A stretch of DNA of 64,000 nt from Heligmosomoides polygyrus polygyrus (lineage: Eukaryota; Nematoda; Chromadorea; Rhabditida; Heligmosomidae): the NCBI GenBank assembly GCA_947396885.1, contig OX377204.1, positions 89,972,728 through 90,036,727 of the forward strand, written 5' to 3'. Under the pieces are notes generated by a model, which worked only from the letters and a program-made list of their open reading frames with translations, made no database searches and had not been told where the DNA came from. Position 1 is the stretch's first letter; every line of letters begins with the position of its first letter. Of the stretch, positions 41,931 through 51,716 are shown piece by piece. The position numbers and the translations under genes were made by a program.

Positions 41931-42027
41931 GCGGGTCTCACCCCGAGCGACGCCTAATGATATGCTCCCATATCGATCGGGCGGCGCGATGGAGTCGATA
42001 TGGGTGCATATCATTAGGCGACGCTAG
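41931..42027. repeat. Hairpin HP-A, copy 2
   Basis: GCGACGCCTAATGATATGC mirrors GCATATCATTAGGCGACGC, with CCATATCGAT/GTCGATATGG inside and TCACCCC/GGGGTGA outside. The loop is GGGCGGCGCGATGG. Confidence 0.78.
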
Positions 42028-42067
42028 GGGTGAGCGATGTCATGACAAAGGCCTATAACATAGGCCT

Positions 42068-42206
42068 AAGGGCCCGTTTATACTTCTTCGCGGCGCGACG
42101 CGATGGCCACGCAATGAGGCCAAATTGATCGATCGCGTCGCACAATCAATACGGCCACTATGCGTGGCGTCGCGTCGCGCCGCGACGAAGTGTAAACGGG
42201 GCCTAA
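42068..42206. repeat. GC-rich hairpin HP-B, copy 2
   Basis: GGGCCCGTTTATACTTC/GAAGTGTAAACGGGGCC close the stem, then CGCGGCGCGACGCGA/TCGCGTCGCGCCGCG. The central GATCGATCGCGTCG is shared with copy 1. CCTAAG on both sides may be a short target duplication. Confidence 0.8.
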
Positions 42207-42212
42207 GACCTA

Positions 42213-42412
42213 TGGCCATATTTATGAAGCGACGGGAGCGGGAAAGTAAGCAAGGTCCTCCCGCAACCGCTCCATTTCCTACCCGGCCTCCCGGTACGCG
42301 GTTGGTTTTCATGTTCATATTCGTTTCATGAATAGGCATTTCCAGCCCCCGACGAGGTCGCTTCCCGTAGTAACCCAGGAACGTTCCCGGAAACGTCCAT
42401 GAATACGGCCAC
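42213..42412. mobile_element. Small MITE with TGGCCATATTTATGA ends
   Basis: TGGCCATATTTATGAA at 42213 and TCCATGAATACGGCCA at 42412 are imperfect terminal inverted repeats of about 16 bp around 200 bp in total. Single copy in the window. Confidence 0.5.
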
Positions 42413-42549
42413 TGGTGGGAGAACAAATGTAGACTCTGTTAAGGTTTCAGTAAGACGAGGGATAAACGGGAACTGTGACCTTTTCAGTTCATTACTGGAA
42501 GCTCCATGTGTTTGTATTGTATGCACATTTGGCTTAAGCAATGCCTTCT

Positions 42550-42898
42550 GGGCCCGGACTCATCGTCGAAAGAGTCGGTTATTCGCTACCACAGATTTAT
42601 CTAACCGGCCTCTTGCTGGAAACTTACCGGCCCTTGCGGTTCACGAAGGAAGAGGTGGAAGATGGCGCGCATGCTTCCGACTACACTTGACAACACGCCC
42701 AACTCGTTGCCACTGGGTCAGACATTAGCAGCAAAGCGTTATCTGTACTTTATCGCGTCGTTTACCCGATGTTCTAGCAGGGTAACCGTTACAACGGTTT
42801 TCGCCGGAAATATACCACGCCGCGCGATTACAAATCGCGGCGGTTTCGCGGTAAGTCCCATCGTTACCGGTCGGTAAGTCGTTGATGAATCCGGGGCA
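42550..42898. mobile_element. MITE-3 copy (about 350 bp)
   Basis: GGGCCCGGACTCATCG at the left, CGTTACCGGTCGGTAAGTCGTTGATGAATCCGG at the right. The interior shares GCGCGCATGCTTCCGACTACACTTG and CCACGCCGCGCG with the 23-kb copy. Confidence 0.72.
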
Positions 42899-43910
42899 CT
42901 GGTGGCTAGCCAAATGGCAGAACAATGCGTTATATGTGTCTCCCAATCAAGTCTGCTACCCATCTATCGACTCCGAATACATGGTAAGCTTAGCTACCAA
43001 CTGTCAACTACAACATGAACCGATATTGCCTCCTCACTTCTATGGCGCGAAGCGCATGCTATTTCATAGAATTCATCGCAAGAAGTTTTATGACCACCGC
43101 ATACCAGTAGACTACAACAAGATGTAGCAAAAGTCCAAAGCATGCAAAACAAGCGATCTCTTCAAAAATGGTCTTTTATTTGAAGTTCTGATGCATAATG
43201 GACGAGAAATTGCAGAGCGGAATGGCAGTTCCCCATTTCGACACATTGAATGAGTAATGGGCAACAAAAGGACGAATTGAATAGAACAAAAAGGGTCGTC
43301 GCACAACGATCGAACAGCCCCATTCGCGGAGGAACCAAATTCCAGGCGAAAAATGCCTCGCATCGATCGCTGCCACGATAAGCTGGAACGTCTAATTGCG
43401 ACAGCTCGAGCGGAAGCTGAACGCGAATCGCCATCGGCCAGCTTCTCACGATTGGAGCGCACTATACTTCTTCATTCTCAGTACCTAATAAAAAATGTCA
43501 GGTCGGGCAATATGCCTCCAAGAAACCGAGAACCTTTGTGCTGGATATATACACTCGCTGGCACAGCGCAAGAGCAGCGAAAAATGCAGAAGTTTCTGCA
43601 AAACGACATCAAAATGAATGTTTGCTTCAGCAGAAAGGCGCTCAGATGGATAAAAATTAATAAATATTAGCAAGAATTCACCTATTGTTGCGTCTAGAAA
43701 AATTACCATTTTGGGAAAACGGTAGCTCCTTAACCTTTAAGCAATATTTGAAAAAAATGTTCCTATGCTTATTACAGAGGCGGTGTTGCAAAGAAATGTT
43801 CACTGTGCCACAGGGTGAGAGTACGCCGTGCTCTCCTCAGTGCACGATTATTGATAGAGTAGATGCTGCCTACCTATAGATGCACAGTGTAAAATGGTTT
43901 CGTGTTAGTG
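42899..43910. other. Unassigned stretch with short open frames
   Basis: Plus-strand frames at 42882-43127 (81 codons) and 43353-43670 (105 codons, followed by AATAAATATT) and minus-strand frames at 43112-43462 do not match any domain I know. No window repeat overlaps. It might include exons of an unknown gene, but there is no positive support. Confidence 0.25.
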
Positions 43911-43912
43911 AG

Positions 43913-44205
43913 AGCGCGTGGAATGCAGTCGGAAGAGGCACCGGCTGTCGCCAGCACCCGATACCAGGTGCCTGGTTCGGATTTCCCGCCCAGGCCAACC
44001 AAGCCTTCCATCCCTCCGGGGTCGGTGAAGTGGTACCAGACTAGTCTGGGAAGGATAAAGCACTGACTTGTTCATTGGCTGGCCACCGCCAAGTCATTGT
44101 ATAGCCAAATACGCATTCAACTCGCCTCCAAGACATCCCGTAGAAGTAGAATGCATGGCGCATCCCAAAGGGGTTGAATAACGCCGTCCTTTATCCTTTA
44201 TACTT
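43913..44205 (+). mobile_element. SINE-A copy, full length
   Basis: Head AGCGCGTGGAATGCAGTCGG (A box changed), B box GGTTCGGATTTCC, full body, tail CCTTTATCCTTTATACTTTA. It directly precedes an RTE fragment. Confidence 0.89.
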
Positions 44206-44730
44206 TATATAGCATATTATTGCTACGGTACGCTCTGCTACGCCGCCGAAACGTGGGCTGGCAGTACGTCCACGTCAAAATCCTTGCCTACTACTCACAG
44301 AGCGCTCGAAAGATGTATTCTCAAGTTCAGCAGGTTATCACAACACCGAGCTGGCCTTCACAGTTCCGACTTACGCACGATGTCACGACTAAGAGATCCG
44401 GCGGAATACGCATCGAAGATGAAACACCGATGGGCGGTCATATACCGCTGGACAAGAAGAACAGCGGAGTGGATTCCCAGAGGGTGCAAGCGTCCTCTAG
44501 GAAGACTTTCAACGAGATGGTCAGATGTGTTCGTCGGAATCATCGAAAGGCAGCGCTCGTTGCCAAATTCTAATTCAGAATCAGCAGGCAATCGTGGTCG
44601 TCGTTCCAATCGAGCTATACAAACATCATGGATGGCGATTGCGAGAGAAAGAAACGAATGGCGATTGCGTTGGGGCTCGCACGACCAGTAAAGACGAGCC
44701 GTCTAAGTATCTAAGTAAGTATTTATTTAT
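44206..44730 (+). pseudogene. RTE-type LINE reverse transcriptase, C-terminal fragment with frameshift
   Basis: Near 44222 one frame reads LCYAAETWA-like sequence. The next frame continues THRALERCILKFSRL (about 44290), RLSTRWSDVF (about 44500) and SWMAIARERNEWRLRWG (about 44630), ending at a stop near 44691. These are the C-terminal motifs of nematode-type RTE proteins. At least one frameshift and loss of everything upstream make it dead. The 3' end runs into AAGTATTTATTTAT. Confidence 0.78.
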
Positions 44731-44869
44731 CTCTTAGTCAAAAATACAAGGACTTTTGCTCATTCACTCACTTTGGTCGTGTTTTTTCTCTTGAGATGCC
44801 CTGAAGAGATGAGCTACTATTATGAAATTTCTCAATCAAATAATAAAAATTGTGGCGAAGTTTAACAAT

Positions 44870-44970
44870 TCTCATGAGGCGAACAAACACTTGATGTCCA
44901 TTAAGAGGTGTCGAACTCAAATCAGATGCATTCACATGGTTTGAAAAATATCCAGTTTCTTGTGAAAAAA
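44870..44970. mobile_element. FB1 arm fragment
   Basis: GAGGTGTCGAACTCAAATC and GTTTGAAAAATATCCAGTTTCTTGTGAAAA resemble the FB1 right arm. Confidence 0.4.
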
Positions 44971-44971
44971 A

Positions 44972-45775
44972 GTTATTTATTTATTTATTTATTTATTCCG
45001 ACATGTGATACAACACATGTAAAGCGATCCACATGAGCGAGCTCACCATCGCAACCAATGAGCACAGTAACGTAACTTTAAAACAGTGGAACAAAAAATC
45101 AGTTACCTTCAAAAACAGCTTAACAACGGTTGGGCGATCGGCGACTCCGCCCAGCAGGTAACCACAAAAAAGAAAAAAGAAGCAAAACCGTCAGTAACGG
45201 CTAAGCGTAGTTCCTCAATACCGTTTTGAAGGCCGCGCTTCTTGGAGGAATCTGGATGCGCTTACTCAATTTGACATACTCAGCGCCCGCTCGGCATACG
45301 AAGAAATTTGAGCTGACCGAGCTCTTGGCTCACGGGAACCGAAGCTTGACTGTAGTACCCCTAGTAATGGAATTACTAGATGTAAAAAAAAAGTGCGACC
45401 GCCCAGGTGGACAAGACCATGTATTATTTTGTATAGCATAAGAAGATCAAATTTCCTCCTACGGGAGTTTTATGATTCCAGACCCAGTTGTGCATTCCGT
45501 TCAGTACTCGATGGGACTGTACAAGACCCAGAGCTTCTCGATCTAAGGAAAAGTTGTTTTGTACCTTTTCGAGGACATCAATATTTTTCAGTTTTGTAGG
45601 ACCAAAAACAGGAGTGCCATATTCGAGAAGCGGACGAACGTATACTTTGTATGCTCGGAGAAATGTTTGCTCTTCATTCGTGCTCAAGCTTCTGAAGAGA
45701 TTACACACTCTAAGTGAGGCCTTTGCTGCTACATCATTGCAGTGGTTATCAAATTCTAGATTTTCTGTCTAGTTA
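44972..45775 (-). pseudogene. CR1/jockey-like LINE, 3' end with decayed reverse transcriptase
   Basis: Minus strand, from about 45770: EFDNHCNDVAAKASLRVCNL, then FLRAYKVYVRPLLEYGTPVF and LEKVQNNFS. This is the post-catalytic RT region found in CR1/jockey-like elements. Frameshifts follow. The 3' end at 44972-44997 is an (AAAT)n tail on the sense strand. Everything 5' of this region, including the catalytic core, is gone. Confidence 0.75.
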
Positions 45776-45837
45776 GTTCTAAAATGGAATGTGTTCACTT
45801 TGCAGCAACACTCATTTTGAAGTAAAATGACTATAAG

Positions 45838-46140
45838 TATAAAGATAAAGGATAAAAGGATAAAGAGCGGCGTTATTCAATTTTTGGGATGTGCCACGCA
45901 TTCTATTTATTTGTACAGGATATCGTGGAGGCGATCTGGACGCGTACCTGGCCTATACAGTGACTTGCGGCGGCCATTCGCTGAACAAGCCAGTGCCTCA
46001 GCCTTCCCAGATAAGTCCTGTACCAGTTCACCGACGCAGGGAAGAATGAAGGCTTGGTTGGCCTGATCGGGAGATCCGAACCAGGAACGTGGTATGCATG
46101 CGACAGCCGGCACCTCCTCCGACTGCGCTACACACGGCCG
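45838..46140 (-). mobile_element. SINE-A copy, full length
   Basis: Tail AAAGGATAAAAGGATAAAG, body diverged around 45905-45990, B-box complement GAGATCCGAACCAGG, head GACTGCGCTACACACGGCC. Confidence 0.86.
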
Positions 46141-46445
46141 CCTCGTTACATACGTTACATAAAGATTGGAAATCGAAGGAAGAAAATACTTCAATTGAGC
46201 AAAGATCACTTTGAAAATCTCTTCCAAATGACAAGAGCTTCCAAGAGGGGACCTCCTCGTTGTCCATGCAAATCCACTCTGTAGTTCAAAATAAATTCAG
46301 ATGCACGTTGAATGTCAATGACGCTGAACAGAAAGGAATAAAGGCAGAAATGAGTCGACGTGATGAGGCAATCTTCAGATGCAAAAAGAAAATTGAAGGC
46401 TTAGTCACTTTGGATAAGAAATTTACCAGTAGTCTCATATATGTA

Positions 46446-46706
46446 TAATAAAAGGTAAAGTGAAAAGGGCGGCGTCAATCAATCTCTACTAGTATGCGCC
46501 ACGTACTCTACTTTTGCGGGATGTCGTAGAGGCGATTTGAAATCGTACTTGGTTTAGACAATGACTTGCGGTGGCCGGCCAATGGGCAAGTGATTTCCAC
46601 CAACTCTGGTGGAATGGAAGGCCTGGGCGAGAAATCCAAAGCAGGTACGCTGAATCGGGTGCAAGCAATAGCCGGCGCCTCCTCCGACTGCGCTGCCACG
46701 TGCCCA
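46446..46706 (-). mobile_element. SINE-A copy with deletion
   Basis: Weak tail AAAAGGTAAAGTG. The body has lost part of the CCTTCCCAGACAAGTCTGG region. The B-box region is changed (GAAATCCAAAGCAGG). Head GACTGCGCTGCCACGTGCCC. Confidence 0.82.
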
Positions 46707-47600
46707 TCAAAATATACTAGTTTTAATATAATAAGTCTATCCTGCGTGAATTTCCTGATTGTTTCTACCAACGCCACAGCCCAGAAAGTGAAATGAGTCC
46801 CGTTCGACTTCGTTCTGGGCAAGAACCTTTTAATTAGACCCGCCCTTCCTGTGAGATGCCTAGTCTTAGCGAAGGAATTTAAAAACAAAAACCTCTCAGA
46901 ATTCGAGGAAAACACTTCGAGTTAAAGGAAATTGGACGGGGTCGGAGAGTACAGGAGAGATAAACAATGCCAGTTCGACACGGCGCCAGCCGTCGATGTT
47001 TGTTCAACGGCGCTTTCGTTAAAAGGGAAAACGAGCAATATTTGTTCAAACTAGAAGAGCCAAGGCGTTCAGATATTGATTCGCTACGCTAGTGGCCTCA
47101 AACTGGAGAGGAACCCTAGAAATGGGGACTAGCCCTGTCTTCCCGATCACTGCTGCCTTCAGGCGGAGAGGAGTTATGTACCTACACCGCCCTCAGAAAG
47201 GGGCGGAGCAAGTGGAGTGCGTAGAATGTTCATCGTGGGGGAGATTTTCAGGTAAGTAAGAATAGGGCTCCACGACACATTTAGGGTTTTTGACTTCGTT
47301 TAGATTGCTCTATCCTGCACAGGTTGCCGTTCTTTTATCTCTGTTTCACCAACATGGCAGAGTATTACTCCCTGTTAGTCCGTATTATTATTGTATTTAT
47401 ACTAGCCTTCCTTTGGTCATTTCCGAGGTTTTTGGATGACGTCACGCCAATTAACGAATCCACAAATTGCGGTGTGGTTTTTACGCGCCACAAACAAACT
47501 CGTCCAAATAGGGCGGCGCGGGGAAGGCGGGAAGTGGATGGCGGGCGAGATCGTGTAGGGAACGCTCGTTCCTTTATTATGTGAAATTTACTAAGCAGCA
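46707..47600. other. No gene recognised
   Basis: An 86-codon frame at 47324-47584 begins with a hydrophobic stretch (LLVRIIIVFILAFLW) that could be a membrane segment, then an Arg-rich tail. No domain recognised and no neighbouring support. Confidence 0.25.
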
Positions 47601-47930
47601 TAGAAATATATACAATTTTCACGTCAAATTGGACACTCTTCTATGCAAGCTGGCGACTTTGAAATCAAGCTGAGCAACTACCGGTACATATCACGAATGT
47701 GGGCAGCATTAGACGGTGCGAAAGCGCGCGCCAATAAGGCACAGAATGGGCGTTCCGACGAGAGCGCGTGTACGGTCGATGTCCTGACTGGCTAGCATGT
47801 TGTTTGGTCGATGCTCTGATTGTTTATGATAGGCTGGCACGCTCCCAACTCCCAATGCTGCTCACATTCGCGACATATACCCAACTTCAAATCAAAAAGA
47901 GCTTCTTCCACATAAAATAGCTATTTAGGA
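47600..47930. mobile_element. FB1 left arm, split by MITE-2
   Basis: CAATTTTCACGTCAAATTGGACACTCTTCT (from about 47615) and GACTTTGAAATCAAGC lie left of the MITE; CTTCAAATCAAAAAGAGCTTCTTCCACATAAAA lies right of it. Joined, they follow the FB1 arm at 51725-51890. Confidence 0.65.
47685..47879. mobile_element. MITE-2 copy inside FB1
   Basis: TACATATCACGAATGTGGGCAGCATTAG and CCCAATGCTGCTCACATTCGCGACATATA are the ends. The interior has CGCCAATAAGGCACAG and GTCGATGCTCTGATTG. Confidence 0.75.
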
Positions 47931-47941
47931 TGTATGAAATA

Positions 47942-48688
47942 TTAGGTTGTAACGAAATAAATGGCACTGAACCACTGTAAATTTAAACAGTTAATATCTC
48001 GGCCTGTAGGCAAGTTTATTAATCGAAATAAAAACCTTCTGATTCTGCACATCTTTGCCAACGTGACACAAGCTTTTTTATCCCAGTAGCATAAAAATCG
48101 GAAGTTCTGGAATTGACGAAATCTTCGAAGGCCCATTCGGCATCCTGTTGGTATTTGAATATTTTCCCTACCAAAAAGTCGCCAAGATGCTTGAAGAAGT
48201 GGTAGTCTGTTGGGGAGAGGTCGGGAGAAAACGGAGGATGTGGTAGAGTTTCAATGCTCAGCTCATTCAATTTCTGCAACGTCATTCGTGCTACATGGGG
48301 GCGAGCATTGTCTGCAGAAGGAGAACTCGCCTTCGGTTTACCAAGGCCGGCCGGATATCCTTCAACTTTTTCATCATTTCTTCAATTTCAATGCAGTACT
48401 CCTCTGCCGTGACGGATTCACCGGGAGGGAGGAAGCTGTGGTGAATAATTCCCAGCGAACACCACCATACTGTCACCATTACTTTCTTTTGGTGCAATTT
48501 CGGCTTCGCAAAAACCTTGGGGCTCTCATCGCTGTCGTCGCCTGTTGTCGTACATTATCCATTTCTCGTCACAGGTTACGATGCGATCAAGGAATGGGTC
48601 CGTTTCGTTCCGTAGAAGCAGTGCGGACGAGATCTCATATCGTCGGTTACTTTGCTCCTCAGACAGCTCGTGAGGCACCCACCTAATA
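47942..48688 (-). pseudogene. mariner-family transposase relic
   Basis: From about 48688 leftwards: WVPHELSEEQSNRRYEISS, FLDRIVTCDEKWIMYDN (first catalytic Asp in CDEKW), a frameshift, KVMVTVWWCSLGIIHHSFLP (second-Asp region, Asp position changed), a frameshift replacing the usual DNARPHVA, then HPPFSPDLSPTDYHFF with the D34-type signature, and a C-terminus ending GFYFD at 48019. The 3' end TTAGGTTGTAAC at 47942 is a mariner-type terminus. About 140 N-terminal residues (DNA-binding helix-turn-helix) are missing. At least two frameshifts: inactive. Confidence 0.85.
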
Positions 48689-48714
48689 GTTTTTTATACA
48701 GACCAATTTAGTAT

Positions 48715-49245
48715 GACTTTTTCTGAAAATTTTCCAATTTTCCCGCTCCAATGAATGAGCGTACTGTTTGATTTTGCATAAAACCCTTACTCTTTGAGAA
48801 AAAATGCTTAGACTTAGTTTTACAGCCCAAAAGATGGGAAACATTGCAACTGCAGGTTGGAGAAGTAAGTACTTACCTAGATAAGTGTCTGCTCTTAGGT
48901 CTCGAACATCTTTTAGGCCTTTTGAAATGATGAACTTCTCAAAATGTCAGGCGCGAGTAAAGTTGTTCCACCGTAATAAACCTGCGTGGCACAGAAGCGT
49001 CAAACCAGTTCTGGAAAAGGTGAGCGGTTTTTTGGCGCGATAAAAGAAGGGATCACGCCATGCACTCAACTAGCATATCGTGATGTTTATTTTTTGATAA
49101 TGCTGCTAACTTGAAAGTGCGATGTGAGGATATGTTTGTTCTGCATCACTGTTGTACCGTGTACATTTTTTACCGGTAATCAAACAAAAATCGTCACGAT
49201 CTAGTAGTGTGCACAGCCCATTCTCTTCTTTTCTTTTTTCTTTTC
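48715..49245. mobile_element. FB1-like, degenerate
   Basis: GATCACGCCATGCACTCAACTAGC, TAATGCTGCTAACTTGAAAGTGCGATGTGAGGATATG and AATCAAACAAAAATCG follow the FB1 centre. Arms on the left are hard to align. Confidence 0.45.
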
Positions 49246-49253
49246 GTTCGGTT

Positions 49254-49442
49254 GATGTCGCGAAAATGGGCAACATTGGGAGGTGGGGGCAGGTCAGCCA
49301 ATCAGAAACAGGCAGAACACCTGCTATACACCAGCCAGCGAAGCAGACCCACAAGCCCTCTCTGAATGCCACGCCAGTTTAGTGCGACCTAATTGGCTGG
49401 CGCGTCCCCACCATCCAATGCTGCTCATCTTCACGACAAGTA
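49254..49442. mobile_element. MITE-2 copy
   Basis: GATGTCGCGAAAATGGGCAACATTGGGAGG and CCATCCAATGCTGCTCATCTTCACGACA; CAGCCAATCAG and TAATTGGCTGG inside. Confidence 0.7.
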
Positions 49443-49499
49443 CACTTTTTTCTTTCTTTCTTTCTCTTGTCTTCTTTTTTAATGGCTGATGCTTTCCCG

Positions 49500-49760
49500 C
49501 TTTGGAACAAAATTGAACCCATGATTTTCCCGAAATTTTTTTTAAAGACTAAAATTTAAACGGAGTATTCACTGATTGTGGCAAAAGTTGAATCAAAAAA
49601 TTTCAAAAAGGCTGTACCAAATTTTTCTTTGAGGACCTGGAGAATCTACAAAGTGTGGGAAAGCTCACTTTGATTTGAAGCCTGTTCACTTTGATTTCAA
49701 AAATGTCAAGCTTTCTAAGAAGTGTGTCCAATTTGAAAATTTTATACATAAATGTTGTGC
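49500..49760. mobile_element. FB1 right-arm fragment
   Basis: GGAGAATCTACAAAGTG, CACTTTGATTTCAAAAATGTCAAGC and AAGAAGTGTGTCCAATTTG follow the FB1 right arm. Confidence 0.5.
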
Positions 49761-49854
49761 TAACTACGCTTCTGATTAATTGTAGCTCACACAAAAGAAA
49801 AACTAACAAAATATCTAATAAATATTAAAAAAAGACTTTAATAGTTAGCGACTA

Positions 49855-50112
49855 GAGGTAAAGAAGGACATTGGTCATTCTATCAAAGATGCGCCACGCA
49901 TTATACTCCTCCTAGTCCCCTGAGGACACATAGTCTGCCACCTGGACTTCTGGTGGCTGAACGGAGAGGTCGGCGTTTTATCATTCGCAGGCTGCTGGCA
50001 CGCATGATAGCAATTCGTTGACCTCAGAGGGATGGAATGTTTGGTGGCCTTGGCGCGGAATTGAACAGCGATTTATCGCCCAGCGTCTCCTAGCGATTGC
50101 GCCACACATGCT
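49855..50112 (-). mobile_element. SINE-A, highly diverged
   Basis: AAAGATGCGCCACGCATTATACTCC, GGCGTTTTATCATTCGCAGG, TTCGTTGACCTCAGAGGGATGGAATG and GCGATTGCGCCACACATGC are in SINE-A order. Confidence 0.6.
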
Positions 50113-50187
50113 GGAGGGAAATGCGAACTCTGAGTGTGATTTTTCCACAAATATTATGATCCTAGGAGAGGGCATTAGGAAGAGGCG

Positions 50188-50528
50188 CCGTAGATTCAAG
50201 ATTTGGGCTCCGCCCAGGCCAACTAAGTGTTATATCCCTTGGGAATCGGTGAATTGCGCCAGATTTGTAAAACTATTATATTATATTTTCAAGCTCTCCT
50301 GTGCTACGAGGCTGTTAGGTGAAGCCAATAAATATTCCAGCTAACAACCCCGTAGCGCAAAAGAGCTTTTAAACAGTTTTACAACAATACCGACGTTCCA
50401 AGATGATAGGACATGGAGACTGTACCAGATTGGTGTAGGTCATCAGACCATTCAAACAGCACCCGTAAAGAAAGAATGCATGGCGCATACCACAAGCAAA
50501 ATGATTAATGCCGACCTTTGCCTTTGTT
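50188..50528 (+). mobile_element. SINE-A pieces around unrelated sequence
   Basis: CCGCCCAGGCCAACTAAGTG...GAATCGGTGAATTG at 50211-50256, then unrelated DNA, then AGAAAGAATGCATGGCGCATACC...TAATGCCGACCTTTGCC at 50469-50522. Both are plus-strand body parts; head missing. Confidence 0.5.
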
Positions 50529-50649
50529 GTTATAATGACGCTCATGTGCATAGACGATGGAGCACAGCTGCAGCTAGTAGACTCACAAAGCCTCAGCAGT
50601 CAACTGCAAGAGAACTTCTGGAAGTGACAGCACCTCCGCCCACCAATTA

Positions 50650-50753
50650 GGCGACAACGAATGCGCGTGTCATTTAGAGGAAACGTGAACGGCCGGTGCT
50701 CTGATTGGCTGGCGGCAGCCACCTACCTATGCTGCCCACATTCACGACATGTA
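50650..50753. mobile_element. MITE-2, right half
   Basis: GGCCGGTGCTCTGATTGGCTGG, then CCTATGCTGCCCACATTCACGACATGTACC. Left terminus not found. Confidence 0.6.
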
Positions 50754-51308
50754 CCATATCCAGCATATCTCTATGGGTTTTCGAAGAAGTATAGCTTCTC
50801 GGAGTTCATTTTAACATCAGCTCATCTTATCCAAGCAAAACGTTCAAAGCAGAGAATCAGCAACTAACACGAAGAATGAAGTTGAACAAAGCCTTCAAAG
50901 CCTTTTGGCGAACAAGTGCTGCGTCGGCGAACCCAACGGAAACCGCATCAGTGCTGACTGGCTGACGGCTGCACGACAACCAGTGTAATCCCTCCGCATT
51001 TGGTCGAAAATCGCCGCCATCGGACGTGTCCATGAGACAATTAGCGAGCCATGCGAACCAGTCAACCACTGATTCGACCCTTTTCGTCCGGTCATTCTGA
51101 AGCAACGCTTCGCATCCCGATCCAGGCAGAAGCAGAGTGATCAACTCTGCTCATAGTTAACCTTTTGGAACATTATAGCAACGGCTACATTTGTTAATCT
51201 CGAAAAAGACGTCAGCTAGAAATTTCACCTCCTGCTAGATTTCTAACAGAAATTTTTATTCTTCATTTTACAGGCACCTTATTATATTAGGGATTATTTA
51301 ATTCCGTT
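50754..51308. other. No gene recognised
   Basis: A 95-codon minus-strand frame (50857-51144) has no known domain. Confidence 0.3.
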
Positions 51309-51318
51309 CCGACTTTTA

Positions 51319-51609
51319 GGGCGCGTGTAGCGCAATCGGAGGAGGCGCCGTCGGTCGCGTGCACCTGATACCAGGTTCCTGGTTCGGATTTTCCGCCCAG
51401 GCCAACCAAGCCTTCCATCCCTCCGGGGTCGGTGAATTGGTACCATACGTGTCTAGGAAGGATAAAGCGCTGATTTGTTCATCGGCTGGCCACCTCAAGT
51501 CATTGTATAGCCAAATACGCATTCAAATCGCCTCCACGACATCCCGCAGAAGTAGAATGCGTGGCGCATCCCAAAAGGGATTGAGTAACGCCGTTCTTTA
51601 TCCTTTTTA
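51319..51609 (+). mobile_element. SINE-A copy, full length with 10-bp TSD
   Basis: CCGACTTTTA at 51309-51318 recurs at 51610-51619. A box TGTAGCGCAATCGG, B box GGTTCGGATTTTCC, full body, tail TTCTTTATCCTTTTTA. Confidence 0.93.
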
Positions 51610-51716
51610 CCGACTTTTAAGTGCTAATCTTTGATTTGTTGTTTCAAAATCTTGATTTATTTTTATGAAAATAAAAAAGACGATGCGCCCATCGGTACAC
51701 ACCTCCTAATGCTATT

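Noticed and set aside
41482..42027. 181-codon frame as a gene
   Set aside because: It spans a C-run, a shared GC-rich repeat and the HP-A hairpin, and the opposite strand is equally open.
47324..47584. Small membrane protein gene
   Set aside because: One hydrophobic stretch in an 86-codon frame, with no homology, context or splice evidence.
48210..48686. 158-codon plus-strand frame as a gene
   Set aside because: It is the antisense shadow of a mariner transposase relic on the minus strand.
48674..48690. CACCTAATAG as the second terminus of the mariner relic
   Set aside because: The preceding bases encode the normal WVPHEL stretch of the transposase, so the resemblance to an inverted TTAGG end is chance and the element is truncated there.
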